The notes below the pieces were generated by a model. That model did not search any database. It saw only the letters and a list, made by a program, of their open reading frames with translations, and was not told where the DNA came from. Position numbers and translations under genes: made by a program. From Symbiotaphrina buchneri (taxonomy: Eukaryota > Ascomycota > Symbiotaphrinales > Symbiotaphrinaceae): a DNA stretch of 64,000 nt. Positions 1 to 11,400 of the stretch are shown here, piece after piece. The DNA is taken from assembly GCA_001599915.1 (NCBI GenBank), contig BCIG01000007.1, positions 620,001 through 684,000 of the forward strand, written 5' to 3'. The number at the start of each line of letters is the position of its first letter. Positions within the stretch are counted from its first letter, which is position 1.

Positions 1-576
1 CCAGCTAGAGGCGATGACACCTTTGCTGCACTGCTTCTCGCCGACCAAGTTCTCAGTCAAGAATCTGCCACAGCGCCTTCTACACCTGTCCGTGCGAAGC
101 CTTCAAAGGCCTACTTTGGACATACCCGTGGCGCGCAGTCGCTTTCATCCTTGTCATCTCCTGAACGGCATCGTGGCACCGGCGAGGGCGCATCATTGGC
201 ACCCGCACCAGCCTTTACGGCGGTGAATGACCATGACTACACTGCTATGCGCCGCGACGATAGGGAGTCGACCATTTCTGCCTCTGACGATGAATACGCA
301 AATAGGTCCGACTCCGACATCGAGGAATCACCCGCCACCCGTGCCGCAACTCGCATGCTGAGACGTTCTCCTCTTTCGAAGGTCTCTGCGTCGGCCCCCA
401 AGTCCAATCGCGTTCAGTCAAAGCTGTTTGGCAAGGTCACTAAGGCTGGTATTGGGCGGGAGGAAATGGGTAAGCGGAAGTATGAAGATGATTTGGATCA
501 ACCGCACTCTAAGAGGGCGAAGGCCGTCGAACCTATTGGACTAGGGATTGGAGGGTGGAACAGCCCGAAGCATTGA
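1..576 (+). CDS. 3' end of an unidentified gene (5' part outside the window)
   Basis: The frame is open from the first base of the window to a TGA at 574-576, and there is no ATG start in it, so this is the C-terminal 191 residues of a longer protein. The visible part is rich in Ser, Arg, Asp and Glu and looks disordered. A short hydrophobic stretch near residue 10 (FAALLLADQVLSQE) is followed by low-complexity sequence and a basic tail with a KRKYEDD..HSKRAK segment that could be a nuclear localisation signal. The protein ends in GIGGWNSPKH. I do not recognise the family. It lies tandem to and upstream of the eL13 gene. Coding status is inferred from the long open frame and balanced codon use. 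Confidence 0.6.
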   Translation, partial: PARGDDTFAALLLADQVLSQESATAPSTPVRAKPSKAYFGHTRGAQSLSSLSSPERHRGTGEGASLAPAPAFTAVNDHDYTAMRRDDRESTISASDDEYANRSDSDIEESPATRAATRMLRRSPLSKVSASAPKSNRVQSKLFGKVTKAGIGREEMGKRKYEDDLDQPHSKRAKAVEPIGLGIGGWNSPKH

Positions 577-1256
577 CTTAAGGGTTTCACGAATTTGCGA
601 ACAACCGCCGCGTTTGAGTGATCGTTACATGCAGCTCAGCGGGACTCAACATTCAATTCTAGCTGCATACTTTCATGGTCTGGCAATTGCTGGATGAGGA
701 ACTTTACTGCGAAGAATTCTAATTTGGAAGGAGTGCTAGGGAGTTCTTAGAGACAGGGAATTTTGCTTCTTCGTTCTGATTCGGGAACCATTGGGCAATT
801 TGGGCGACTGCGCGTGATCAGCTGGCAATTGGCAATTGGTGGATACCACGGCGTGATCTTTTGCTGAACTTTGTGCATAACGCTTGATAGCCCCATGAGG
901 CAAGATGAATGAACTTCTAATAGAGGAAGATGATTATGATGATCCGGTATCAATTAATGCATGTGACTGTCAGGTGAGATACTTGGTCCGCTTTGGTCTA
1001 TCCTCAGTCTGGTGAGGCGGGCGAGCTGTTTGCTGGCCTCGCTGGATTCGGTTAGCGATCACCAGCAGGATGGCAGCGCTTGGCGGGTACAGCAACTTGC
1101 CAAGAGGCAGCCTTATGTAAGAAGCTCGCTTGTTAGGTCAAAGCCCGCCCTTGCCCTAGAATCTCCACCAAGCGAAGAGAAATCGGTATTCGTGATCTCA
1201 AGCCCAACGCCCAGCGACGTCGACAACAGCCAACAACTTGATTGCCATCCGCCAAA
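577..1256. other. intergenic region, promoter of eL13
   Basis: No supported gene here. The short open frames on both strands are unconserved in appearance. The last 200-300 bases must hold the eL13 promoter and 5' UTR. The sequence just before its ATG reads CCAAA, a favourable start context. Confidence 0.5.
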
Positions 1257-2204
1257 ATGGTATGTGATCACTCCCTGAGACGGACAATAGAAGTCCCAAT
1301 TCTACAACATTAGGACATGCGGCAAGGTTTCGAGCGGAGGCTAATTTGTGGTGGTGATAGACAATCAAGCACAACCAGCAGATCCAACACAACCGTACGT
1401 CTACGAGCTCAACTTCTGTAGGAAAAGCAGGAGAACTAAAGAACAATAGATTTCCGAAAGGATTGGCAGCGTCGTGTGCGCACGCACTTCGACCAGGTAC
1501 TTCACCTTGAACAAACACATGGCTGCAAAGGCCACAACAATCTGGACCAGGGACTAACCACCTGTTTCTAGCCCGGTCACAAGAAGAGCCGCCGTGAAGC
1601 TCGTCTTGCAAAGGCCGCTGCGGTTGCTCCTCGTCCCGTCGACAAGTTGCGCCCCATCGTGCGATGCCCTACGATTAAGTACAACCGCCGCGTTCGTGCT
1701 GGCCGTGGTTTCACTCTTACTGAGCTGAAGGTGAGGATTAAATCTGGAGGGGGTCACAGAAGAATGGTTTCTGATTGGCTTTATCTGTTTTAGGAGGCTG
1801 GCATCCCCAAGAAGTTCGCTCCCACCATCGGTATTGCCGTCGACTACCGCCGCCAGAATCTCTCCGAGGAATCCCTTGCCGCCAACGTCGAGCGCTTGAA
1901 GGCTTACCGCGCCCGCCTGATCGTCTTCCCCCGCAAGGCTGGCCAGCACAAGAAGACCGACAGCTCTGCTGAGGAGGTCTCTGCTGCCAAGGAAGGCACC
2001 GCCAAGAGCATTGGCTCAGTCCTGCCAATCAAGAACGCCACTATTGCTGAAGCCATCACCGAGATCAGCTCCAGCGATCTGCCTAAGGGTGAGGAGAACG
2101 CGTACAGGAAGCTTAGGGACGCACGGAGCGATGCGAGATTGGTGGGTGTGAGGGAGAAGAGGGCCAAGGCTAAGGCTGAGGCTGCGGCTGAGAAGTCGAA
2201 ATAG
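1257..2204 (+). CDS. rpl13: 60S ribosomal protein eL13
   Basis: Structural protein of the large cytosolic ribosomal subunit. Five exons fit the family exactly: 1257-1259, 1361-1394, 1450-1496, 1572-1730 and 1794-2204, giving 217 residues. The first exon is only the ATG and is followed at once by GTATGT. The product starts [18 protein letters not shown], then has the conserved [21 protein letters not shown] and [21 protein letters not shown] blocks (given here in part) and ends in an Ala/Lys-rich tail. Each junction keeps the frame and has a GT..AG pair. A many-intron 5' end is usual for ribosomal protein genes in filamentous fungi. Identification is firm; the very short first exon is the only part that rests mainly on splice signals. 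Confidence 0.95.
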
Positions 2205-2785
2205 ACGGCCTGGGAGCATGAAGGAAGGTCTGTCTGTTGTCGTTTCGTCTGGGGCTGGGTGCGAATCATCTGGGCATTTTTGCTTCTGAATCATCAAGGC
2301 TGTACTTGAGAGAAAAAGGAAGAATAACGAAAAGCTACCACCATTACTGAACCCCTGGATTTAGTGATTGAGCGTGAGTGACATTAGTGCCCGGCACGAT
2401 CTGATCTCTCGTGATATCGTTTGCTAGACCACACATTGATCTCATCTCGAGGGCCAAAGCGGATTTCCTGAGTTGCTTCCCCCCTTTTTGCTTCATCCAA
2501 GCAGTCAGTTATATTGCAAATGGTCGTCTCTAACAACCTTAATTTGACGAAACATCATCAGTCATATGCAATCGCATGAACACAGGCGTATCCCAGCTCC
2601 ACTGCAAAACGGATCCTCTGTCATCGCGAAGGAAACAACAAGCCCACAAGCCCTCTGACAGCCCCCAAAACGCCCATCTTCCGGACCAACCCATCAAAGA
2701 CGACTGGGATCTTCGCCAGCGAGCCTCGTTCGTCTGGATTGCGCCCTGTATTGAATTCATTAGCCCAGAGAACACGGGACAAGCC
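2205..2785. other. convergent 3' intergenic region
   Basis: Lies between the stop of eL13 and the stop of the minus-strand coiled-coil gene. It holds both 3' UTRs. Nothing else could be supported; open frames here are antisense shadows. Confidence 0.5.
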
Positions 2786-4421
2786 CTAGCTTGTCGAGAA
2801 CTCACATATCTCAGGCACAGAAGCCGTTGCAGAAACCTCCGATTCGGCCTCCCCAGTCCAGTCGAAAGAAATCCGCCATGAGACCAGGAGCAGGACATGC
2901 TCATCTCGAAATGTGAGTGTCGAAGTCCCCAGACGCGGAAGTAACTCCAGCCGTGACAAATGCTTCGACGCCCTTGCCAACCCCTCCTCGTCTTCTTGCT
3001 CTGATTGAGCATGAGAGGTGCGTCGCTCCGGATGTGCGAGCATGGACTTTCCTTGCACAAGTGACGGGAAGTCTTCTTCGCACTGCAACCAGACCTTGGC
3101 TCGGCGCTCTACCATGTCCCAGTACGAGCCTGTTGCGTAGCAGACACCCAGCACATCCATTCCCGCAGGACCGGACCCGCTGGCACGCTCGCGTATCCAG
3201 CTGCCAAGTTCTGGGTCCGCCCACTTGGAGAGCTCCTGGATGTGCAGCGCTGTGATCTTGTCGCTGCCGGTATCGACGGTCATAGAGAGAGTAGCATTCA
3301 GGACATCGTGGGGGCTGGAGAGTTTGATGGTATGTTCACCCAGGAGTGGAGCTGTCTCCGTGTCGGGACGCGCGAGCAGCGCAGTGGTTGAGGAAAATGT
3401 CATTGAGGTGAAGGCTTGAAGGTAGGGCAGAGGATTGTCGACCTCGATAGGATGATGGGAGAGGATTTCAAGAGATGGAGACGGCTTGGGAGCCGCATTT
3501 CGAGGCTTTCTTCGTTTCGAGAAAGGCAGGAAGGCGGATAGAGACTTCGAAATCGGTTGGGGTTTAGGTGTAGATATAGAGGGAAGCTGATCGGTGGCAT
3601 TTAACAGGAGTGATCTGGGATGATTAGCAGAAGCTTCCCATGACCGTCGGAGCTTCTTACAACAATCCTTCCGTGGCATCCGAGTCATTCAAGTCTTGGA
3701 CGTTATCAGCTTCCCGGCCACTGAATCGTACTATGGTATCCGCAATGCGTCCCACATCCTGCTGGAGCAACTTCAGCTCCGCTAGTAGGCCGTCGCGCTC
3801 CTGCTGCTTTCGTGCGCTCTCCTCTTCCACAAGTAATGCTGTTTGATCTTCATCCACCGTCTTCTCTGGCTCTACCTCCGTCTGTCTTTCTGGCTCCTCT
3901 ACAGCGAGCATATCGGCGATGCGCCGAGATTTCCCCGGCGACGGCTTCTTCTGATCAGCCTTGCGCTTCTTCCGCTTACTGGGCGTATTATCGAGGCCGG
4001 ACGGGGGCAGGGTTGCGGCAGGATCAGCCAGGCCCCGCTGACTTGGAGTCAGAGGAAGATCGGGCTCTTCGGGCCCAATTTGTGGATTTTCTTGGTGTGG
4101 CTGTGACGTCTCAGCCCCGGCGATTGTAGCGTTGGTCATCGGCATAGCTTCCTGTTCGCCAGTTGGTCCCATTGAAGGATTTACTGCGATACCTCGCTCC
4201 TGGATGGCTTCGTTATCCATTGTTTCTTGCGCGCTCAAAGGCCTAGATGGCGACAAATCCTCCCGATTGGTACGAAACGGTCGTCTTGGGGCTGAAGAGT
4301 ACCCTCCTCCAAGAGCACTTGGCGTCTTCTGAGGGGATGCCATTGTCGCGCGCGGCAGCTCTGACTCTTGTCCTCGATTCTCTGATGTCCCATCGACTGC
4401 CTGCTCAGGAGTTATAGCCAT
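2786..4421 (-). CDS. coiled-coil protein, possible inner-kinetochore (RWD-type) subunit
   Basis: Two exons, 3661-4421 and 2786-3614, joined by a 46-base intron with GTAAGA donor, CTAAT branch and CAG acceptor, give 529 residues. An ATG at 4343 (MASPQKTPSALGG) is an equally good start and would give 503. The N-terminal half is disordered and basic, with a KRKKRKADQKKPSPGKSRR nuclear-type signal. A coiled coil follows (EEESARKQQERDGLLAELKL and on). The C-terminal half has a compact domain with DVLNATLSMTVDTGSDKITA and SYWDMVERRAKVW segments. Disorder, then coiled coil, then an RWD-like domain is the layout of CENP-O/CENP-P (Mcm21/Ctf19) kinetochore proteins, so that is my best guess, by layout and not by a signature motif. 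The gene itself is well supported; the function is weak. Confidence 0.65.
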
Positions 4422-4930
4422 CGAAGTCGCACCCGTCTCAATGTGGTTGTTTTTTTCGGTTCTCTGCCCCGCTCCCTTGAGTGAGCGGTCCACTCCGCAT
4501 GCGTCCTGGTGAAAGTGCGATTCCGGCCTGGGGCACACCTGTCCGCGGCGTTTGCTTGCTCGGAAGCAATTGAGGGTGGAACCGTGCCAGGCTGGCTTTG
4601 GTGGGCGAGAGATGATGCACGTCTGGGGGTTGTGCGTGTTCTAGCGCGTACTGGTACGTACCGGTAGTTTACTGACCGGGGTCCTAGATAGGGTTAGATT
4701 GGGGTTAGATAAGGTAACTTTATTTTTAATTCTATAACTACGCCCGCTAGGTAATCAATCAAGGATTATACTGTTTTGTGTATAATCTATATTTCAGTGA
4801 AAGAACCCTTCCTGGAAAGCCAAAGAAGCGGGATAAGTAAAACATACGGGGACGAGACGGCCTCTATCCAGGAGAGAAAGAATTTCCCGTCCAGACAGAA
4901 AATGGATATTGCAACTCGGCGCCTTCAAAC
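4422..4930. other. intergenic region between two minus-strand genes
   Basis: Holds the promoter of the coiled-coil gene (near 4422-4650) and the 3' flank of the ankyrin gene. A minus-strand frame covers 4438-4620, but it looks like an upstream reading frame, not a gene. 4690-4790 is locally AT-rich. Confidence 0.4.
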
Positions 4931-7093
4931 CTACAACCCCTTCTCTTCATCTTTCAACCTAAGTCCACGGAACAATTGCCTCATTCCACTCATTCCTGGC
5001 GACGAATGATTAGCAGGCCTGATACTAGCGACCTCTGACATCCCGCCCAAGCGGTTGCAGTCGGCTTGGGTTGAAGCTTCCGAGGGATTCCACTTCTTCC
5101 CTTTGACGTCTGAAGTGGCCTTGCCTGACCCTGACTGATGTGCCCTGTCGAGCGTCTCGTATGCCGGGGGTGGTAGGTCAGTCTCCACAGATCCACTGTA
5201 GAGCCTAGTCTCGCCAGGGTACAACTCTGCAAGGGTCTCTAACCATTGCCTGTATATTTCAGGCTTGTTGTCTTCGTCGACTACCGTTCCATGCCACACT
5301 GGAGGCCATTTGATGTCCACGAAGTCATGTCCCTGGCAACCTTTCCAGCCATTTTCATAGTAAGTCTTCATGCACTGCTGACACAGCGCCATATCGACGC
5401 ATGTGGTGCAGTAGTATGCTTTACCCGACATTTTCGGACAATCCACTTTGGTTTTGCCGAAGCATATGTTGCAAAACCCACCGTATTGGATGGTGTCTTT
5501 TACGACCTCTGCCTTGATCTGTATGGAGAAAATCGCATTATCAAGATCACCGAGACCCCGTAGGCAAAGTCCCAACATCAGGCGGTGGGTTTCGAACTTC
5601 GGCGCAAGTGCCTCGGGGCCAGCGCAGCGAAGAATTGAAAGAAGTTTGAGAAGCGTGCGAGTTTGAACTTGGCGTCTTTTATTGGAGGGCGTAAATAGTA
5701 TGTCATCTGGATGTTTGCTCGTCCAGGCACTTAAAGCTTTCCAGGTCGAGGGATTGCGTCTCGCCCAGTCAAGGGTTGTGTATCCAAGAGCATCGAGCTT
5801 CGTCGGATCCGCCCCGTTTTCGATGAAGAACCGTAGCATTGCGTCCTCATAGAACATGGCAGACCGATTGACAGGAGCGCCTGCAAAGGAACCCGCATGA
5901 TGGATGTCGGCGCCAGCGTCGAGTAGCATCTTTGCGATGTCTGTATTGATGTGTATGCAAGTCAGAAGCAAGGCAGTGCCGCCATCCGGACCCTCCGCGT
6001 CGACAAGGGCCCCGGACTTTAGGAGCAGAGAGATCGTCTTCATTTGTCGGCGTATTACCGCAGAGTGGAGAGGTGGATAACCCGACGCGCTTTTGGTGTT
6101 GACATCCGCGCCACGTTTTAGTAGATATTCAATGGTCTCGTCGCGTCCATTTAGAGCTGCGAAATTGAGGATTATCGGCCGAGATCTCGCTGTTCGAAGG
6201 TCGCAAAGCCGCTGGACAGCTTTAAGACTACCGGCTTCGGAAGCAAACTCGAGTGGAGTGGCACCGCTCCTCGAGATAACGTCCAAGTCTGCACCCGCAG
6301 CGAGGAGTCGTTCCATGACGTCCAGGTGCTGATTTTGCGCAGCGAAACATAACGCAGTTGAACGATAGGTCTTAGAGTGGACGTCGACATGCTGTCCCTG
6401 TTTCAATAGCCGGTCCACGATCCCGACATGGCCATGCAACGCTGCGCAGTGGAATGGAGTCAAGCCGTGCTTGTTGTAGGATGTCATGAGTTCCGGGACG
6501 CCGGGTTCCCGCCATATCCTATCCCAAGTCGCTGTATAGCCATCTTCGGCAGCCCAATGGAGAATGGTACCGTCCTCTACGTCCCTTCCCAGGAGTTCTT
6601 TACCCGCGCCATGCGCCAGCAGAAGCTCGATCATCTCGATATTCCCGTGCTTAACAGCCCAGTTGATCGCAGAACATTTGTCCCGATGTTGCGCACACGG
6701 GTTTGCGCGCTGTCGCAGCAAAAGTCGTGTCATGGCCGTATCATTTTTCCACGCCGCTTTGTAGAGCGCGGTTCCTCCACCATCGCGCATTGGATGCTCC
6801 AAATCTGCTCCGGCTTGGATCAGGAACTCGGCTGTCTTGTATTGACCATTGAATACAGCACACAACAGCGGGTGACAGTCGTATTTGCCAAGGACGTTCA
6901 CATCTGCACCGAGACTGACGAGAAGCTTTGTCAACTCCACGTTTGTGACGGCGTCGATTCCCGTCAAGGGCGGAATGTCCCAGTCATGGTTAAGGTCTAT
7001 GCCGAATCGCTGAACATTGCTCCGGACGAGCTCGAGGTTTCCAGCGCGGATAGCGTCGCTGACGGCGGACCTTTGTTGATTCAAGGTGGCCAT
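4931..7093 (-). CDS. ankyrin-repeat protein with C-terminal Cys-rich zinc-binding domain
   Basis: Single exon, 720 residues, from ATG at 7093. Residues about 40-470 are a run of roughly a dozen ankyrin repeats, recognisable by repeated G.TALY.AA, A...LL..GADVN and similar spacing (e.g. VSLGADVNVLGKYDCHPLL, FAAQNQHLDVMERLLAAGAD). After a helical linker, residues about 555-600 hold a cysteine cluster (CNICFGKTKVDC ... YYCTTCVDMALCQQC ... CQGHDF) that resembles ZZ/RING-like zinc modules found at the ends of fungal ankyrin proteins. The tail is disordered. Ankyrin repeats mediate protein binding; the partner is unknown. Such genes belong to large, fast-evolving families in filamentous fungi, and this one is the last gene before the AT-rich block. 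No damage seen. Confidence 0.85.
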   Translation of the reverse strand: MATLNQQRSAVSDAIRAGNLELVRSNVQRFGIDLNHDWDIPPLTGIDAVTNVELTKLLVSLGADVNVLGKYDCHPLLCAVFNGQYKTAEFLIQAGADLEHPMRDGGGTALYKAAWKNDTAMTRLLLRQRANPCAQHRDKCSAINWAVKHGNIEMIELLLAHGAGKELLGRDVEDGTILHWAAEDGYTATWDRIWREPGVPELMTSYNKHGLTPFHCAALHGHVGIVDRLLKQGQHVDVHSKTYRSTALCFAAQNQHLDVMERLLAAGADLDVISRSGATPLEFASEAGSLKAVQRLCDLRTARSRPIILNFAALNGRDETIEYLLKRGADVNTKSASGYPPLHSAVIRRQMKTISLLLKSGALVDAEGPDGGTALLLTCIHINTDIAKMLLDAGADIHHAGSFAGAPVNRSAMFYEDAMLRFFIENGADPTKLDALGYTTLDWARRNPSTWKALSAWTSKHPDDILFTPSNKRRQVQTRTLLKLLSILRCAGPEALAPKFETHRLMLGLCLRGLGDLDNAIFSIQIKAEVVKDTIQYGGFCNICFGKTKVDCPKMSGKAYYCTTCVDMALCQQCMKTYYENGWKGCQGHDFVDIKWPPVWHGTVVDEDNKPEIYRQWLETLAELYPGETRLYSGSVETDLPPPAYETLDRAHQSGSGKATSDVKGKKWNPSEASTQADCNRLGGMSEVASIRPANHSSPGMSGMRQLFRGLRLKDEEKGL

Positions 7094-7795
7094 TGTGAAA
7101 ACGTAGGATGATGCTTTGAGGGGGCCTTACAGGTACCGTAACCTGTGAGAAGAAAATATTTAGAACACAGAACAGTCGTTATTGTTGCCCTCTCTGATTC
7201 CCCTGTAGTTCGGCTGGGGCCAGGATGACTGAATGCCTTGCTGGGCTTAATCGCCTACGCAGCGCTTCAGGTCCCGAGAGACGCAGTCCAAATTTATACT
7301 AAACATCCATATACCTGCCTCGGTACCTTGGATCAGCATGACATCGAAGATCGCAAGCCACCTCGGGGGTTATAGTCGAGACTGTCGTTGCTCAGCCTGC
7401 GACCCAGGCTCGTCATGCTGCTTCGGTCGCTTCAGAGGCTACCCCTTTTAGGTAGTTGATGCCTTTGAGGGGTCTGAGGCTTAGGAGCATCCCCAAGCTT
7501 TGGGGCGCAGGTAGATTCCGTCTCTTCCGGCTGCGCCACCACATCCGCCAGGCAATCGGCAACAGCACACTGTGGGATGGATGAAATGACATTCTGTGGT
7601 CTCATCTGTCATTATATTTAGTGACAAGGAGTTGATTCACTTGTCGCCGGCTCAGGACGGCAGCTTGTGTGAGCGGGGACGATGGGATGTCGCGGATGTC
7701 CTTGCTGAAGCTCTGACGATATCGAGAGGCTGGGCTCAGCATTGGACCCAGATGTAGCGATGACTTACAAGAAGGAGGTGATCATGAGAGAGTAA
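7094..7795. other. gene-free transition to the AT-rich block
   Basis: Normal base composition up to about 7790, then an abrupt change to very AT-rich sequence. The first part is the promoter of the ankyrin gene. Otherwise no gene or RNA could be supported. Confidence 0.5.
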
Positions 7796-8111
7796 AAAGA
7801 TGTTAGATAATAATTTGTTCCTAGAAGAATATAAAGAGTTTATAGATATATTCTCTGAAGATATAACCAAAGAGCTACCTATATATAACTATTATAATCA
7901 TGTTATTGTTCTAAAGAAAGAAAAGTCCTTTTATAGACCTATTTATAACCTATTAAAAAACAAACTTAAGGTTCTAAAGAATTATCTTATTGATATCCTT
8001 TAGAAAAGATAGATCTAACAATCTATTAGCTTAGTAAATATTCTAATCTTATTTATTTTAAAAAAAGATAAGAAATTATAACTATATATAGATTACCAAG
8101 GTTTTAACTAT
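7796..8111 (+). mobile_element. Ty3/gypsy (chromodomain type) fossil, left part: start of reverse transcriptase
   Basis: The plus-strand translation shows YKEFIDIFSED..KELP, then KSFYRPIYNL and IDYQGFN. These match the start of the fungal Ty3/gypsy reverse transcriptase (the region before and including D-Y-R-G-L-N). The element is broken at its left end by the block boundary, and on the right by the minus-strand element whose LTR starts at 8112. Its continuation lies at 20697 onward. It is old and heavily RIP-mutated. Confidence 0.75.
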
Positions 8112-8495
8112 TGTTCTGGGGTAGTTGGGGGTAGATGGATAGCCACTGAATCAGGTAGGAGAATAGGTAGGGAGACACGCTGTAGGGTATCATCATTATA
8201 ACACAATGAAAACATATAAACCTAGTGAAAAACAAAGCCTTTATACAGCCTAAAACATATAGATAACTCACTGTGACAGCAAAATATAAACTCCTATGTG
8301 AATAGCACAAAATCCTGCAGAAAAAGGGTCTAGAATTCACTGACTGGTATGCAAACTCTCTACTTAACTGCTAAAGATGAGAAGATATCACTACAAGCGT
8401 AAAACGCTGGAAAAACATTGTTCCGTTCCGGCTTTGACCCAGGCCATATTGTTTAATTGCTGCAAAAAGAATAGAATACTTTCTTCCTTATTATA
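8112..8495 (-). repeat. LTR copy, subtype 1 (downstream LTR of the minus-strand gypsy element)
   Basis: Closely similar along its length to 20316-20696, with the copy here keeping more C and G. The first 70 or so bases (TAGTTGGGGGTAGATGGATA and on) are shared with the subtype 2 LTRs at 16222 and 25371, while the middle is only distantly related. Just right of it, 8496-8560 matches the sequence right of the LTR at 25371, as expected for the internal sequence beside a downstream LTR. Confidence 0.75.
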
Positions 8496-11400
8496 TACAT
8501 CCTTCCTTACTAAGTAGTCATCCCCTGACCATCAAGCAGGCTGAAAGAAACGTTGTTATACCTCTAAAAGGTTGTTATCAGCTGTATCAACATCTTACCG
8601 TGTTATTTGCATATTAAGGTAGGTAGGGCTATCTTCTTTAAAGCTTTGTAACTCTTTTAGACAGCTTTTATCCATAGCATTCTAATATAACTTGCTATTA
8701 AAGGTGTTCTTTTTTGCCTGCTAGGCTATTACCTAAGTTTTTAACATCATCTTGATAGCTACCTTTCTTTACTTTTTGATAAAAGCCTTAAAGCCTTTTA
8801 TGGCCTTTTTTATAACCATATCTTTCTATATGATAATAACTAAAGAGTTTTAACAACGATATTTAATAAACATATCAAAAAGGGCCTTTAGGCTTATAAC
8901 TTTAATAACAGTTGAAAAACAATAAGGTATTAAGCTATATAGGTTAGCTAGGTTAAAAGGAATGGTAAAAAGAACAACAAGATCTTTATACACTGTAAAA
9001 AGCTCTAACCAGGTGTTATTCTTAGTTGTTTTAAACATTTTATAATTACTTTAAACAATGATATATTAGGACAACATTGTTTTTTATATCCTGGTTAACA
9101 GCTTTTTATTCTATAAGGTAAATAGGGTAATAATATATAGATTTCTTTCTTTTTATAAAAGATAGTTATCTAGTTAATATTAAAATCAATAGCATCTTAA
9201 AAGGTAAACAGCTTATTAATAATCTTATATATAAAGCAATCTTTAGCTAGATTTTATATTTTAACCTAAGCTTACTAGTTAACAAGGTAATAATAAAGCT
9301 TTAAGAATACTTTAATATAATTAAAACTATTTTTATTATCATAGGAAATAAAACCTTAGATTATATTGTTATTATATTTATTATAAAATAACTATAATAT
9401 GTTAATATTAATATGTTAAAAATAGATGTTATCATCTTTAATTATATATTTTACATAATAAAAATAATTAATTAATTATTAATAGTAATTAAAATATAAT
9501 AAAATATAAATAACCTAGTAAAAAAGGTTTTAATATATAACTTGTTAAATGATGCTATATATTATATTTTAAATCTATTTAAGGTTTTTCTAATTTCTTA
9601 GCTTATATAAATAATATTAATATATAGAAAATTCTATAATTGTAATTTTAATAATAATAATAAACTTAATACTTAGAACTTCTATTGAAATATCTTACTA
9701 ATAGGTAAAAACACCAGGAATATTCCTTGTAAAACTTTTTTTAAATTTTAAGCTTAAAAAACTAAAAATCAAATAGTTTTTTATAAGTAATATTAGTTAT
9801 TTAGAATTCTAAAGGCTAGCTATATAAGAAACAGTATATATTTATAGTATTAAATAGTTGTATTTTTTAATTAACTTATTAGAATTAATTATAGTTAAAC
9901 CTTGTTTTAAGATTATTAAGATTATTTTTTTATAATGAATTTTTATTAAATAAACCTTTAATCCTTATTAATTGATTCTTTTAGTATATAGGTTAAAATG
10001 TAAATTAAACATTTAAATATGTTTATAACAAATGTTATTATACTTTGTATAAATATTAAACAATTATATTATTTTAAAAAGCAATATTTGTTTTTTAGAT
10101 TAAACCTTTTTCTTTTAGATTAATAACATCTTTTAAGTATACTGATATGTTTAAGTTAGTTTTTTTTATTTAATACATTATACTTATACCTGGTATCCTT
10201 TATTATTTTTATTATCATAAGGTTTTAATTTTATAAATATATAGCCAATGATGATATAAGGGAAAAAAGGATGCTTGTTATAATGATAAAACAGCTTGTA
10301 AAAGCTTTTCTAATCAGTGTTTATATTTCTTTTTATTATGAACAATCAGATTAATTTCTTATACTAGGTATAAAAAATCCAGTTTTATTTGCTAATGATT
10401 TTAAAGATATCATTAAGGTTTTTAGTAAATTTAAAACTTTTAACAAGTTTATTAAAGTTTTTAATAAGCTTATTAAAGCTTTTAATAAACTTATAAAAGT
10501 TTTTAACAAGCTTATAGGATCTTTTAATAAACTTATTATATTAGGAAAACCAATTAAAGACTTTATCTTAAAGCTTGATATAAAGGATCTTTATTATAAT
10601 ACCTTGTTTTCTTTTTTAACTTTATTAAGAATTTTATTCTGTTTAATGATAATTTTCTGTAGAAAGCTTGTTTAGCTTATTTTCAAGCTATATTTCCCTA
10701 GTTTTTCTTATGTTATCTTGTTTAATAAAACTTTTCTATTCTATGCTTTTTTCCAGTTTATAGTTTAAAACATTTTTGTTATTAATTATCTATAGGTAAG
10801 ATTAACAATGTAATAAAACATAGTTTAATTAATTTATATCTAAGTTAATATCTAGGATATAATCTATAATATCCTTTATATAGTATTTAGCTGATTATAT
10901 ACTAAAATAGTAAACAGATATTAATAGGCCTTTATGATATTTTAAGTTTTATTAATAGTATTCTTTGTTATAATAACCTAATTACAGTTATTTTATACTA
11001 TATTGATATAGCTTGTTACTATCTTTTATTTTAATTAAAACTTTATAACCTTTTTATATCGTTTTTAAGATCTATTTGTTTATATATAATTCTAGAATGC
11101 TTTTATTATCTTTAGCATGTTTTAGGCTATAGAAGTTATTTGTTTAACAACATCTTGTTATATTTAATATTATTGCTTTTTAAGGATTTATATTAAGTAT
11201 TTAATTAACTTCTGTATATTTTAAAAACCTTTATTATTATAACTGATCATCAATGTTTCCTATTGTATAATATTATAGGTAAGGCCTAGTATTAAGCCTT
11301 TAACAGCTGTAATTGCTGACTTTATCTATTGTTGCTTAGGTAGATTTTAGATAACTTGTTTTTCTTTATCTAACTGCTGTTTTAAAAATGCTATTATATC

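Noticed and set aside
6428-7111. 227-codon plus-strand frame as a gene
   Set aside because: Shadow of the ankyrin-repeat gene on the other strand.
7491-7505. CCCCAA/TTGGGG inverted repeat around GCT as a regulatory site or hairpin
   Set aside because: Six-base arms arise easily by chance and there is no gene nearby in suitable position.
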